From NCBI GenBank assembly GCA_026724425.1, contig JAIUCV010001275.1, positions 62,001 through 126,000 on the forward strand: a stretch of 64,000 nt of DNA, written 5' to 3'. A program made the translations under genes and the position numbers. This document shows positions 48,688 to 62,420 of this stretch, piece after piece; the first letter of the stretch is position 1; each line of letters starts with the position of its first letter. Source of the stretch: Erythrophleum ivorense. Taxonomy: Eukaryota > Streptophyta > Magnoliopsida > Fabales > Fabaceae. The notes below the pieces were generated by a model. That model was not told the DNA's origin, made no database searches, and saw only the letters and a program-made list of their open reading frames with translations.

Positions 48688-49348
48688 TAAGAATATAATA
48701 ATAAAAATTGGGACTATAATTTCTTTTTCATGAGACAAATTTTAATATATTAATTAAAATATTTTTTATTTTATTTAATTACTTTAGTATATATATGTTA
48801 AAATTAACATTTGTACATCTATAATTTATACTAATAAAATTCAATATACGCTATCTTAAATATGTAATTGTGAATTTAAGAGTACTTTTATATTTAAAAA
48901 AATTAATTAGTTTTACAAAATTCAATCTAATCTAAATAAAATTTAAAAGTACAGGGATCTTCAAAAATCTCAAATCCTCATGAAAGATTGGTCCTGATAT
49001 TTCATGCATCCTATGATATTTTAGATATGGAAAATTTGATGCTTAATTTTCATTTTGTTTTCTGGTATAAAATAGGTTTGAGGTTTGATCACAAATTTGT
49101 TATATGGTTACAATATTTATAGTAGCAAGCAAAAATCATAGAATGGGATGACACCAAAATCTTCTATTGCCATTTCATATCACATGTCAGGAAGGCAATA
49201 TGATATTCCTTCATAAATGATCAATTTTGCCTTTATTTAAAAATAATATGTTTACAAATTTAAAACCTAATCATTTAATTAATGGAAAACTTTTTTACTA
49301 GACTGTGCTTAACTACTTTTTCCATGAATTAGGCTCCCACACAATTAA

Positions 49349-49655
49349 GGGAATGTTTGATTCTATTTTAGTTTTAATATTTTTAAAATAAATATTTTTT
49401 AGAATAGATTTTTAAAATTAAAAATTAAAAAATCTGTTTGTATTATTATTTTAAAAAATCATTGTTTTCTATTTTTTTATTCTGCAAAATATAAATTACA
49501 AAAAGTCTAAAAAATATTTTGATTTTTCTATTTTCAAAAGCATAATTCTATTTTTTTATTTTACAAAATATTTTATTAAAAATGCATTATCAAACAAATT
49601 TTTTTAATTCTTAAAAATAAAAAAATATTCTAAAGACAGATAATCAAACAAACTC
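49349..49655. mobile_element. Tourist-like MITE, family copy 2 (307 bp)
   Basis: The left end is GGGAATGTTTGATTCT; the right end read inversely is GAGTTTGTTTGATTAT. TAA flanks both ends (49346-49348 and 49656-49658). The body matches the insertion at 20371-20671, for example AAAATAAATATTTTTTAG after the left end and TTTTACAAAATATTTTATTA near the right. Confidence 0.7.
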
Positions 49656-49658
49656 TAA

Positions 49659-52600
49659 GTTACTCTCAATAGATTTAAGTGAGAAATCCATAAATAATTT
49701 GATACATACTGTGTACGTACAAAAAAATTCAATTAATATATACTACTAAATATGAATATATTTGCTTTTATTATATTAAATATATATATATATATCTTAA
49801 ATATTTTAATATCCTACATTATAAGACTAAATTTAAGTACAATTTTTCAGTTTTTATTTGAAATTTGTATAATAAATGCATTACATGTATATTAAAAAAT
49901 TTTAAAAATCTAAGAATAAGTGCTCTTTGTCATTAAAAGTTCTTCATCTCTCTCTTTCCAATTAATTCTATACAATATCACAGAAGATTCATTCTATTAA
50001 TAAATATGCGTGCTTGGTACCCACCTTGTAAGAATGTCATGTACAGTTTGAGTTGAAATATGGATTTATATTTGATGTTAAAGAAGAGTTTAAAAAACGT
50101 AAATAAAAGAAAAGGAAAAATGAAAGTAGATTTAAAGAGTAGCCAGAGAAAATATCGGTGGGCAGTACCATGTTGAACCCCACAGCCATAAATAAGGCAT
50201 GAGTGACTCATAATTCACGGACAGTTACTGAGCACTGACCTATTTTGCCTATACCTGCCACTGCTACTTTGCTAGGTTTCCCAACTGAGAAATAAATAAA
50301 TATTAAATTATTCTCACTCTTACACCCCAAAAAAAAAACTCAAATTATGTAATTTTTTATTATAAAAAATATATAATTCTTTTAAAGTCAAAATACAATC
50401 AAATTATTTTTAAGGATAACATTAACTTTTTATTAAAAAATGTATTCTTAAATATTTATTTTATATTACTTATTTTGTATTACTTAAATAAATATTTAAT
50501 ATTTATTATATTATATAGATAATAATTAAAATATATTTATCAAAATAAATATAATTGTAACTAATTGAAAAAGTTAATCTAATACATATTTTAATTTTAA
50601 GAGAGGTGAGTTTAATTTTTTAAAATATTTTTATTATAATAAAAAATAAAAAAAATGAAAAGAAAATAATATAAAAAATAAAAAATAAAAAAAAAAGGTC
50701 GATGATGCCTCTCACCAACCTCACATGTAAATTGAGTTAGGGACGGCCCCACCAACTGAGCAAGTCAATGGTCCTGATCATCCCATCTGGCTGATGAGGC
50801 GTCCTTAGATCAGAGCCTAGGAATTTTTTTTGAAAAAATGTAATTTTGGAGTAAATAAGATATTTTATATTCGATGAAAAACAAATTAATATTAAATTGT
50901 GCACAATATAACTTGATCAAAATATTACAAAAATAAAAATACTTTTTTTTTGGGGGGTTGTGTGTACATATATATTTTATTGTTTCCAAATTATATCTCT
51001 TTCCTTCATAGTTACAAGCTTTTTTGCCATATAATTATATAAAACTAAATAACCTTCGACTTAACAAAGTCTAGAAGGAAATGAATTAAAATGACTCATA
51101 TTATAATAGAATGAAAAGATAAGAAGAGAAATAAAAAGACATATGGTTTCATTGTTATGAGTTTATAACGAGGGAAGGGAACTTTTTATTAACAGAATAG
51201 AATAATGTATAAATTATTTTTTAATATTATCCTTATAATTAGAATATAATTTTAATAAGTTTTTATACAAATAAAATATAATTATATGTTTATTCGATTG
51301 CTTTCCAAATTTTTTGAAGGAATTAAAAAAAATAAGTTTTGAATAGCAAGAAAGAATTTTGAAGTTTTTTATTTATCATTTTATATTATTCAAAAAAAAT
51401 TATTTTAAACAAGAATTTCTCCCAAATTAATTATATTACTTTGTCTTTTGAGTTTAAAAGAGGAAAATATAAAGGCGCAAGATTTTTAAGTTGTACGTAA
51501 ACTAGGACAAGGCTTAAACTTTGTCCAGATTTTGTTCTTAAAAGTTAAAACAGTTTTTGTACGAATAGTATCAAGTTAATAATGATGTATTTTGTAAATA
51601 CCTATTAAATAACAATAATCTAATTAAATCCGTTAAAGGAACTCACGGATTCATAACAGTTTATTATTTAAAAATTATTTACTATTATTCTATAATAATA
51701 TTGGTAAGTGTGGATAGAAATATCAGAAATTAAAGGTGGAAAAGAAAGAATAAATAAATAATATGAAGAGAGAGAGAGAGAGAGACTCATATCAGAATGA
51801 TTGTGTTGCAACCAGCAATCATGGCTCAATGTTGGGTCTTACTTTGTTGGGTGCATTACATCAAAAAATGTTGTGGTCCTGCAAATGGTTTTTGTTTTTA
51901 TTGTTTTTATTTATTTATGAGGTTTAGGCTTTTAGGGAAGCAAACTATAAGCCTAGGATTCTTGTGCCACAAAACCTTTCCACTTCAATTTGCCTTTGGC
52001 TTTTCCTTTTTTGATAAATTGTATTGTTTACTATATTTACATAGTATTATTGTTGTTTATATTTTAATAAGCCAATTATTTTTCTTAAAATTTAGAATCT
52101 TATTCAACTATAATTTAGAACTAAATTACATCAGTTTTATAAAAAAAAACATTAAGTTATGTAACAAAATATTAACAACAATAATATTAAGTGCTCAGTA
52201 TTATACCATATTACGCGAGTGACAAAAATTACCTTCCTTTTCTGGTGCCACATATGTCTTACATCAAAAGCTGAGGTCAGATTTTCTCCCACTAAAATAA
52301 ATGTTTCCATACTCAAAATATTTCAACATTTTGTTCAGGTGACATAGTTATTAATTATTAGATAAAATTATATTTTTTATTTAGTACCAACACAAATAAT
52401 AATTTTTCTTGTTTGCAATAAAGGTGAGAATGTAAAAATTTTCTTCCACTAAAGGAAAACCAGGATGGGGGTAATTCAAAGTATCGTAAGGGGAGAATGA
52501 AAAAGTGATAATGAGGGAGAGTTTGGAAGGTTTTTTTTTTCTTAAAAAAAAAAAGCCTATATGCATAGTGCAGTTAGTGATAGCAATTGCAGAATAGAGA

Positions 52601-52785
52601 TAATGCCATCCTCCCTGTCTATGTCACTTTATTTAAATTATTAGAATATAAATTTTAATAATATTTTAAAAATATCAAGATAGGTCTTTTAGACCCTTTC
52701 AACAAGTGAAAATAATTTTCCTTTTAAGTGCAAAACTTAGATATTGTTCCTTATAGTTTTGTTATACTGATATTCAATTCACACC
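49659..52785. other. AT-rich intergenic stretch
   Basis: There is no supported gene. A GC-richer patch at 50700-50820 and a 141-codon frame at 51797-52222 were examined; neither shows a known domain, and the frame turns into low-complexity hydrophobic sequence. A GA tract lies at 51768-51784. Confidence 0.45.
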
Positions 52786-52786
52786 T

Positions 52787-52788
<2 letters not shown>

Positions 52789-52819
<31 letters not shown>
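52789..52819. repeat. (TA)n microsatellite
   Basis: A pure TA tract, left of the unidentified island at 52.9-53.85 kb. Confidence 0.9.
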
Positions 52820-52821
<2 letters not shown>

Positions 52822-52889
52822 CATCTATTTTACCATCTACCTCACCTTTTTACTTAACTATGTTGCGTTAATAGGGCAAAAAGAAAAAT

Positions 52890-53850
52890 TAACAATCTTG
52901 CCCTTCCTTGTCTCTAGCAAAATCGATCCCCACCAAAAGGCCTCTTGCATATTCCTTCCATGAATTGATGTGGAGTCAAAAGACTAACACATTTGCATCT
53001 TTCACTGTGCAATTACCCAATCAGAACAGCAGACAAGTTGGGTCCAAAAACCACCCAGAATTCCATTTTTCTCCTATTTCCTTCTGTAATCAATTCCCAT
53101 TATGTGATATTCACTGAACTTTGATAGTGTTTATTGGGTTATTAAGCACTGTGCTATTCACCAACCCTTGTTCTACTTTATTTGCTGACGATCTTGCTTC
53201 CTTCTTCATCATGCTCTCTATAATCCCATTCTCCGTTTGCCACATCGGAATCTTCTTCCTTTGCGAGATTACCCCTACTTCCACTGCTGCTGAACATGCA
53301 GAAAAGTCCAAGTGTTTCGATACACTGAACATGTCGCAGTGTCTTGGGTGTTCGTCGATGGTTTACTTGTTCTGTTGGTATTGCCATTGGGAACCCGATG
53401 CACTCTTGGTTTAAAGGTTTGAACTTGAATAACCCCAAGAACCATCCGTCAGTCACTTCCTGAACTTTCCAGATTCTCATTCACCTCTCCCAATGCGTCT
53501 TGTAAGTTTTGTCCTTTTTCTTAATTCCATATCATGATTGGTGTTTGAAAAATTAGACTTGAGTTGACTGGTTGGATTAAGAATTAGTGAAGCATTCGAT
53601 CTAAATAGTGCTTCAAAACCGTTTGGATGGTCAGATTGCTTTGGACCAGAATCGGGTAAAGAAGAAACTGTACTATCGGGCATCTTATGAGTCTCGGACC
53701 TTGATACTTTGGACTATCCAAGAATATCTTGAGTTGAACTTAATGGTGACCACATCCTCTTGGATTCAATATCCAAATCGTTTTTCAAAATATCAAATGT
53801 TACGAACAAAAATGGAAACCAAAGAGACAATAAAATAACAAAAAACAGAA
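52890..53850. other. Unidentified coding-like island
   Basis: About 0.95 kb of normal GC stands out from AT-rich surroundings and carries overlapping open frames on both strands. Plus: 53121-53414, 97 codons, with two hydrophobic segments. Minus: 53111-53332 and 53178-53480, 73 and 100 codons, hydrophilic. None matches a family I recognise and none has a clear TATA box. It could be a gene fragment, a decayed gene or the promoter and first exon of a transcript. Strand cannot be decided. Confidence 0.3.
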
Positions 53851-55615
53851 AGATCAGAAGTACTCTCTATCCTGCTGTCATCCCATATCACTAATTGAGG
53901 AGAATACCGTGGGATACCGTTAAGTCTGTTTTTTGTTTTTTAAATTGGTAGATATATTATGCTATAAGTTGTCCTTGCAGAGAAAATCAAACAAATAATG
54001 TTATTGAAACTTCACATTCGCACACAGTAATTAAATGCAAGTGAAAGGAAACGGAGAAACAGATAAAATTAAAGGCAGAGGTGAAATATACGTAAGTACT
54101 TATGCAGCAGTGAGGAAAATGCTGAAAAGCTAAAATTGTGTGAATGATGTAAGATATTTCGTGTTCATGCTATTTTTTTTTTTCTGATTTCATCCCTATT
54201 TGAATGTGATAATAAATTATCAAAACGCAGGTAATTACTCTCAAGTTAATGGTTAAGTAATATGTTTGTTTCAAATTTGAAAGTTGATCATAAATTTTTT
54301 TTAAACTTGTAGTTTTATGCAATATAACTCCCCAATTTTTTTTATTTATAATTCTAAGATCATTTGTTCATTTAAGCTGAAAAAGAACAAATACACAAAA
54401 ATTACAACCAATATGTCATCCTAAGGGACCCCAAAAAATTTTTTTTTTTTTTTTTTTATAATTTCCTTCCCCATTTTCTATGGCATAAAAAAGTCTTTGT
54501 TTGTCATTTAGAATAATAGGTTAAACATTTTTTTGGGGGGGCCAATTTAGCTTTCTCAATGTACATAAACAAGTGGTGTTAGAATTTTGGAAAAAAAGTT
54601 AAAAGAAAGGTTTGTGTTATACAAAAGTGAAAATTTAAAAGATTTATGGTCAATTTTTAAAATTAAGAATAAATTATATGACTAGAATAACAGTTTGTAT
54701 TTCAGCTTGAATAAAATTTTGATATTGGGCCTAGTAAATCAAGTTTTTTTTAAAGATACATTCATATAATGTTAGATTGTTAAAAGAAAACATTTATTTA
54801 TTATGTTTTTATTAAAAAAAATTGATAAGAAATCCATAAAAATGACACCTAAATTTTTATTCTAATACCATCCGAAACTTCCCCATAAATACCCTCAAGG
54901 ATTATTCTACGTCTAATTTCTGCTATCTCTAACTTAAGCTTGACACGTCATATATTACGGCGATTGTGGTCATATTGAGTTTACACAGTTACATTTGTTT
55001 AAAGAAGAGCAGTTTCTCTTTCTAACCACAAAAAAAAAGGTGTTTATAGAAAATTCGATTAAATATTAAACTACTTCTTTGATATAATATTAAACAAAAG
55101 AAAAGCACAGTTTTTTTTTCCAATTTTTGTCATTCATTATTAGATAAAATTGTCAATTTAGCATGGGGCAGTTAGTGGCTATATCATTAGCTAGAACAAA
55201 ATATAAAAATTGAAGCATTTATTAATAGTAATGTGAATATGGAGCATAATATTTATAAATACTTGTGAGGTGTAAAAATCCATTTCTAAAATTGATACAT
55301 TCTGCATTTAGACCTCAATATTAAATCATTTATTAACGGACTATTTTAAATATTTTATCCTTCAATATTTAGTTTAAAAAAAAAATACTAGCGAGCTACT
55401 CAATGGGCGATTATATATATTCAAGTTGGCCTACATACTAACTGAACTAATTTGCGAACCATTTTTTTAATAATTAATTAATTAATTAAATGAATAAATT
55501 TTAATAAATATAAATTTATTACAACTTATCAAGCAAATAAAAGAAAAAAATGGATAGATTAAAGTCAAGAATAACAATAGTTCCAAGCATTCATATAGAT
55601 AAAATTTTTTTCTCT
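53851..55615. other. AT-rich intergenic stretch
   Basis: No gene was found. Poly-A/T runs occur near 54432-54458. Confidence 0.45.
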
Positions 55616-55620
55616 TTCTT

Positions 55621-55800
55621 AAGTAGATTTGGATTTTCTCTCCCAAATCTTCTATCCGCTGCCTCTCCACTAATAATGGATGGTTAAGATTATGTCTTTC
55701 AAAATGACACGTAAAGTTTCATGGAGAGAATCCAACGATTCAGATTTTGGTGGAGAAACAGTGAAAGAAGAATTTGGTAGAGAGAATCCAAGTACTTCTT
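55621..55800. repeat. Long imperfect inverted repeat (hairpin)
   Basis: The left arm 55621-55672 (AAGTAGATTTGGATTTTCTC, then CCAAATCTTCT, then CTCTCCAC) pairs with the inverse of 55747-55800 (AAGTACTTGGATTCTCTCTA, then CCAAATTCTTCT, then TCTCCACC) at roughly 80 percent. The loop is about 75-80 nt. It could be a small MITE or a young microRNA or siRNA-type hairpin. No known microRNA was recognised in it. Confidence 0.55.
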
Positions 55801-57190
55801 AAACTCCTCCCCTTTGTAATGGTTTTGTTTTGGGAAAATTACATCCAATGATCATAAGTTTACAAAATTTATAGTAAACGACCATATTACAACTAGATCT
55901 TCTCCTTACAACTAAAATCCTTCCAAAGTTACAGCCTAATCCTCAAATTCTGTAATTTTTCTAAACTTGTGGTCATTTAACGTAATTTTCCCTTCGTCTT
56001 ATGTATTTTTTGGTGAAAAGAAAAATGGTTAGCCATAATAGGCCAACATTAGTGTGCAAGTTAAACGGTTCAACTAACTAAATTAATACTCATGCACAAT
56101 AAATGAGTTAAATGGATGAGATCTTTTGTGAATTCTAATCTGTTTTGACAGTGCTATTAGTTATTACTAAGGAGAAATTTGAATTTACTATATATTAATA
56201 CCCAAAAAAAAAAGGAGAAAGAATGGAAGAAATCTTGTATTTTGAATTGTATCAGATAAAAAGGCTTTTCCCTATGAAATTTCTGAATGAATTTTTCAAA
56301 AAATGCCCTTGTATGACATTTGTTTAAGAAATGAATGATTTAATATTGACTGGGCTGTGGGACGATAAAAGTATAACAACTATATGACTTATATATTACT
56401 TATCCTGTAAAACTTGTTTGAAACAATATTAATAAATAAAAAAGTTGACTTAATCTATGAATCCATTTTGTAAAACAAATTAAGGATCTTGAAGTCCGAC
56501 AAAATGTATTGTTTGGGTTGTTTGGGTTCTCCAAATTTCATATTTGTAAATTTTGTACAAAGAAAAGACGAAAAAAGAAATAAATCTTATATAAATTTTC
56601 ACTCATTTGTATCACTCTTTTTTTAAAAAATTTTATTAAAAAAATTAGAGGATCTATAACTCTCTCTCTCTCTCTCTCTCCCCCCCCCTTTTTTTCTCCT
56701 TCCTTCCTTTTGGGCCCTTTTTCCAAGCAGGATTCCTGGCCCTGACTTATGACAGAGCACACAAGGTGGGCTATTACTGTGCAGTATTGAGATCCCTGGG
56801 CCTGACCCAAAGCTATTTTTACTAGTTAGGTTCTATGCTTCATTTTACCATTTGAAGTTTTAAAACAGGAAAACATAATGTAATTTTGTTCACGTTTGAA
56901 ATTATGTAACTTCGTAAAAAGCTATGGATATTTCAGCCGTTTTGAACTATAAAAAAAACATTTACAAAATTAATAGAAAGAATAGTTATAAAATCTTATT
57001 AAAAAAAAAAAAGAAAAGCAACTAAATTTGTCCATTGAAAAGGGAAAAGTCACCAAGCTCATTTTCCTTATAATCATGTTGCTAAATTGAAATTTTATAA
57101 ATTCTCACATTTTACATAATTTCACAAATATTTACATCTATTTTCTTAAACAAGTCTAACTATTTAAATTCAACTATTTAAAAAATTATT
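55801..57190. other. Intergenic stretch
   Basis: No gene could be supported. It contains a CT microsatellite followed by a C run (56660-56690), then a normal-GC patch (56700-56830) with no recognised content. Confidence 0.4.
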
Positions 57191-57192
57191 AT

Positions 57193-57450
57193 AGGTGCCT
57201 TATAAGCTCAACATTTTCATAGGTATAAAATAGCTTGATTCACACTACTAAAGATCTAAAAAATTTCATGACTACAATATCACAAGCCACATATAATGAA
57301 TCGATACAACAAATTGATTTGCACAATGTAACTTGGAATGACTAATCAAGGCAAATTACTTTGAACAAACAACTTTTACAACTTTACTAAGGCACTTGAC
57401 ATGTTACCATCCTTAACTTACACTCAGAGAAAAATATAAATATAAGAGGA
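57193..57450 (+). repeat. Diverged direct repeat A, left copy
   Basis: Shared with 59413-59680: GTGCCTTATAAGCTCAACAT / GTATCTTACAAGCCTAAAAT, ATGACTACAATATCACAAGCC / ATGACTACAATCCTACAAGCC, CAAATTGATTTGCACAA / CAAATTGATTTACACAA and TTACTTTGAACAAACAACT (identical). Similarity is about 70 percent by eye. Confidence 0.65.
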
Positions 57451-58739
57451 AGCTAAAGAGGCCTCAGATAAAGATAAATAATCAGGATGTCTTATAACAA
57501 AAAGCCTCATCAACTACGAAAAGACCTCCTAATCACAAGCCATAGCTTCACAAGAAGTCATAGTAAGAAAACAACAAAGTAAGAAGGACTTTAACACCAA
57601 TTCAAACCAATAACATACTCACCTTTTATTATCTAGAATATCTAGATATCAAGACAACATGCATCAACATCAACTCTAAACTTATTAACAACAATGGAAT
57701 CTCACCAAGATAAAAACTTCTCGGCAAAAGTTAACAGAAGAGCAACATCATTACCAACAATACCTTCACTTTGCCACCTCACTTCTTTTGAATCATAGCC
57801 AACCTCTTAAGCGTGCCCATGAATGAAGGGAAAAAAGTATTTATGTTTTAAGCATAAAAGAAACAATATGCTCATCTCACCCATCCCGTTAAATTACCTT
57901 TAAAAAGATGGTGATCAAGCCTACTCTCAATAGAGAACAATCCTTTTATAAACAAATACCTAATAACCTTAAAAAATTAATATTTTTAAAATTGAAATGG
58001 TCATCGAATCAATAAAAACATTGATTCATAATTTAATAGTCTAAATATAGTTGAACTAGTAATAATTATATATATATATATATATATTATAATTATATAT
58101 ATTTTAAAATATTATATTTTAAAATTTTAATATAATAAATAAATATTAATAAAATTTAAATATTTAATTATTAATTTCATATTTCTTAAAATATTTGAAA
58201 AGTCATTTTTTATTTGAAAAATAAAAATTACTCATGATTAAATTTTAAGAATATCTAATTTTGAGTTTTTGGGTTTTCAAATTATATTAAATATTCACTT
58301 ATTATTAAAAAAAAGCAAAGGGTTTAGAAATCATAAATTAGAAAAAATAATTTATCAAATGAAAAAAATTTAACCAAATTAAAATATAGTTATAAGTAGT
58401 ATATTATTAGTTTAGATGTTTTTATATATTATATATATGTGATATATAATTATATATAATTATTTATTATACTATTTTATTGAGATATTTATATATATTA
58501 ACAAATGTATAATATTGTTGAAAGAAATTAGTGGTTTAAATGGCAAAAAGACTTGGCATTTATGTTTTAGCTGCTACTTTTGCAAAATAATTTATCAAAT
58601 TGATTTAATCAATGACTCGATTGATTTCCCTAATTCTAAAGCCATATGGTTCTAAGGACTGACTGGTCACTTTGGTCTAATTTTCAAAATAGTGAAAAAA
58701 AAATAGAAAAATAATAGGAATGATGGCTCCACTCCAACA

Positions 58740-59290
58740 AACCAACACAAAGCAATGAGACTAAAGGTAACTCTTATAGATACCATTTTAAGACTAAAAT
58801 ATTTGTTTAAGGGAAAACACACAACTCTCTAAAGAGCTTTCTTATACATTGCCAACGTGGTCCCATCATTCTCCATGTTGAGAGTAGTATGACAATTTAG
58901 AGGAGCTAAAAGAATAATATTAGGAGGAATATGGTAATCCTCCCACAATGGTTGACAATCATCCTTTGTTGTAGCATTGCTAAAATTGGCAATAAATAGT
59001 GCTGTTGTGATTAGTTAGGAGGAAAGAATATTTAAAAACGAAACTAACTTGAAAAGACAAGTTAGACAAAGCAAAGCTTAAAAAGACCTAAAAGAGGACT
59101 GTATCCCATGTTAGCCAACCAAAAAGGCACAACGTGTGAATATGGTAAATCATAGGGAGTGCAAAAACGTTTTGCCCAATAATATAGATTGATAAGGAAA
59201 CTAACCCTTGCCCTCCCTTCAAACACCATAGTAATTGTAAGGGAAATTAGGAAACACAAATCAACAAAAGTAGTTGACATTTGAAAACAC
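58740..59290 (-). pseudogene. Retroelement gag-like relic (minus strand)
   Basis: The minus-strand frame 59280-59062 ends in F-W-L-A-N-M-G-Y-S-P-L-L-G-L-F. A second frame below it gives W-E-D-Y-H-I-P-P-N-I-I-L-L-A-P-L, then A-M-Y-K-K-A-L and C-F-P-L-N-K-Y-F. The order resembles the N-terminal region of plant gypsy-type transposon proteins (..Y-x-I-P-x..L..P, then E-A-L..G-L-R-F-P-L-x-x-F). Stops and a frame change are present. The assignment is tentative. Confidence 0.35.
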
Positions 59291-59412
59291 TACAAAAGAT
59301 TGCCAATAAAAGTTTCACTTTCAAAACTAAAACTCCAACCAACCCAAAGAAATTCAAAGGGCATTTCTCTTAAAGTTCACTCAACTAATAACCTTATTAA
59401 CAAGCTTGAAGG

Positions 59413-59680
59413 CAGGTGTTATGGGTATCTTACAAGCCTAAAATCATCATAAGCCCAAGATAGTCTAGTCTAGTCCACACCACCAAAGGCCCAAAGAACT
59501 CTATGACTACAATCCTACAAGCCATATATAGTAAAGTGACACAGCAAATTGATTTACACAAAGTGGCTTGAAATAATTAACTGTGATAAGTTACTTTGAA
59601 CAAACAACTGTAATGACTCCGCTAAATTACTTGATCTTATTACATTTATTAGCTTACCCTTCATGAAGATTATAAATATA
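59413..59680 (+). repeat. Diverged direct repeat A, right copy
   Basis: This is the right partner of 57193-57450, about 2.2 kb apart and in the same orientation. Together they bracket the gag-like relic and could be decayed LTRs of one old element or part of a local duplication. Confidence 0.65.
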
Positions 59681-62095
59681 TTACATTCCAAGGCCATGTA
59701 GATGACAATAAAAGCAAAGATACACCAAAACTTACATAGTTTAACTCACTCCATACAAGCTCTTACTCTTGTATTACTTTAATACTAAAATATAATTCTC
59801 TCTCTATGATTCCTCTTCTTTACTATCATACACTCCTTTAAAACAAATACAAAGATAATTAAAAAAAAGGAACTAATACTTAAATCCCAAAATATTTTCC
59901 TTTCACAATTTAGTTTTCAACTTTTAATATCCAATTTTAATTTTTAAAAACAATCTCAAATTAATAATGTTTTCAAGTTAAATCAGTTAATAAGTAATTA
60001 ATAAAAATAAATAATATAATTAACAAAAACAAGCGACACAATCTATCCTAAAGCAAATGTGGTTGTTAAAAGTACTTGATTATAATTTATACATGGGATA
60101 CAACATCCTTATCCCTTTGGCAAGAATGGCGAGGACAAGAGGAATGGACCACGTGAACAATGAAGGCTTTTGGAAAGTGGAGGTACCATCTTGTGTCCCA
60201 TATAAAGACAGACATAACATCAAGATAGGAATAGGAGAATGATAATAGGCAGTAGGTCTCCTTTCCTTAATTGCAGCCTATGACCATAAACGCCCAAATC
60301 TAATGTACTTCCCCTCCTCACAGGCCTACCATTCTATCCCTTTAATGGGGCCACCAGGTTTCTTTTTAATTAAGAATATCTTTATAACAAAATTAAGGAT
60401 GTGAACCGCTTAACAACATATTTTAGTACGATAAAAAGTTTAAAAGTATCTTTAATCCTTTATATATATATATATATATATATATAATAAAAATACCTTA
60501 AATTTAATTTATACATTAATCTAAATTAAATCTCTTTTTAAATAATTTTAATGATGCGCCTCTGATATCGATTTAATATATTTGAAAAAATAAATTGAAC
60601 TTTTTAATTTGATAACTTGGATTCAAACTTTAGAACCCACTCCCATTATAAATATGTCACGCCAATATGAAAAGTGAGAGTCACTCAAAATTATCTTTAT
60701 CATACAATAAAAATATTTTTGGCCTATGTTCATACTAAAACTATTTCTGAAGCAATTCAAATCTTTCACGTTAATTTAATGTATTTAAAATTCGAATAAA
60801 TTACATTAACTTTTTAAAAATTTGATTAAATTACACATCACATTCTCCTTAATTAAAAAAATTACCACAACTACCTAGACACACAGCGCAAAAATTTTTT
60901 CTTTAATTTATCTTTTATTAAAGAAGTTAATTTTTTATATAACAAGACTGATTTTGCTTTTAATATGATAATAAATATAACAAAATGAATACTAAACTTT
61001 AGCATAAGACTATAATTATATTCTTATTATTATGACAATAAAAATAATTAAATTTTTTTAAAAAAATTTATATTGTGAAAAAAAATCAATTTCATTGGCA
61101 AATAATAAATTAAAAGTGTTAAATTTAATTTTTTAAATAAAAAAGTATCAAATATAATTTAATAAGTCTTCATAAAAAATTAGTGAAATTTACTACTAAA
61201 AATTTTTACTCAGACCATTCCCAAAAAAAAATAAAAAGATGAATATATTAGATATAGAATAGTATTAAATTAAAACAAATACTTGAAATTGTAACAAAAA
61301 CATACTTAATATTCAATTCGTAATAAACAATGAATAAAACTAAAATATTAAATTGAATATTCAATATCTATATATTATATATAGTAAATAACATTAAATA
61401 TATTATATATATTTATATTAAATGTTAAAAAAATCAATAACTAAATTTAAAATCTTAATTCTTCTATCAATGTAAGTTAATTATGAATTAAATTTAGTGA
61501 GATGAAATATTTAACATTTGATAATTTATTATTTATATGAATTTTTAAGTATTTGAGTATTTCAAATATACGAATATGGCAAAAGTATACAATGTTTTAA
61601 TTTTTTTTAATTTTTCAATTTGAATAGAGTTCCAAGTTCCAATACGCAACGGTAGCTGGAAAAAAAAAAAAATTGATGGGCTCAATATTTGTGTCTTGGC
61701 AATTCAAGCAAAAGGTATCTGGATAGTGGATATTGCTATTACTACACAACACATCCCCTTTGGATATTACACAAAACCTACCACTTACCCTTCAATGGCT
61801 CATTCGAAAGGACATATTCTGCACTCTATTATGCCACCCGATCTGCAATGCTTCAAATCCATTTGCAGCCATTAATTCAAGCTGCCTACCCAGAATCTAA
61901 AAAACCACTTCAAATGTCTTGCTCAAATTTCCCAAGCTAAAGGATATAATCAAAGCACGTATTCTGGGTTTTAAAACTTTGAATCAATCTTTTCGTATGC
62001 ATAGACTGGGAAAAGTAAAAGTGGACAATATGCATGTCTGGATCCTCCTAGCTAACTATTTCTGATTCCTTTCTCTCATCTTTATTTCTTATTTT
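59681..62095. other. Intergenic stretch
   Basis: No gene could be supported. A normal-GC block at about 60050-60360 includes a CCACGTG site (60149-60155) and a 61-codon frame without a known domain. Another at 61690-61940 has an 83-codon frame that is also unrecognised. A TA tract lies at 60463-60485. Confidence 0.4.
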
Positions 62096-62420
62096 TTTGC
62101 CTAGTAAGTTGAACATTGAATTGGGGAGAGAGAGAAAAGATAAAAGAAAAGAGAAGGAGAAAAGGGTAAAGATAACCCCAGAAACTCATAGGCCATATCC
62201 ACACGCAATTTCCAAAACAAGACAAGCAGATTTCCTTCCTTCCTTCCTTTTTTTTTTCCCTCTGTATATTCTATTCACAGTGTCAAAACAAAACTCTTTC
62301 ACTCTCTTCACAAAATGCACACCCACCAACATAATTCCTAATTCCCATTTTTTCCTTTTGAAGATCAAAGAATGCTACGAAATGAAAATGTGAAGAACAG
62401 AAAACCTCGGTTCTCGTATT

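Noticed and set aside
51797..52222. 141-codon plus-strand frame
   Set aside because: No recognised domain. The second half is AT-driven hydrophobic low complexity, and no intron or promoter structure supports it.
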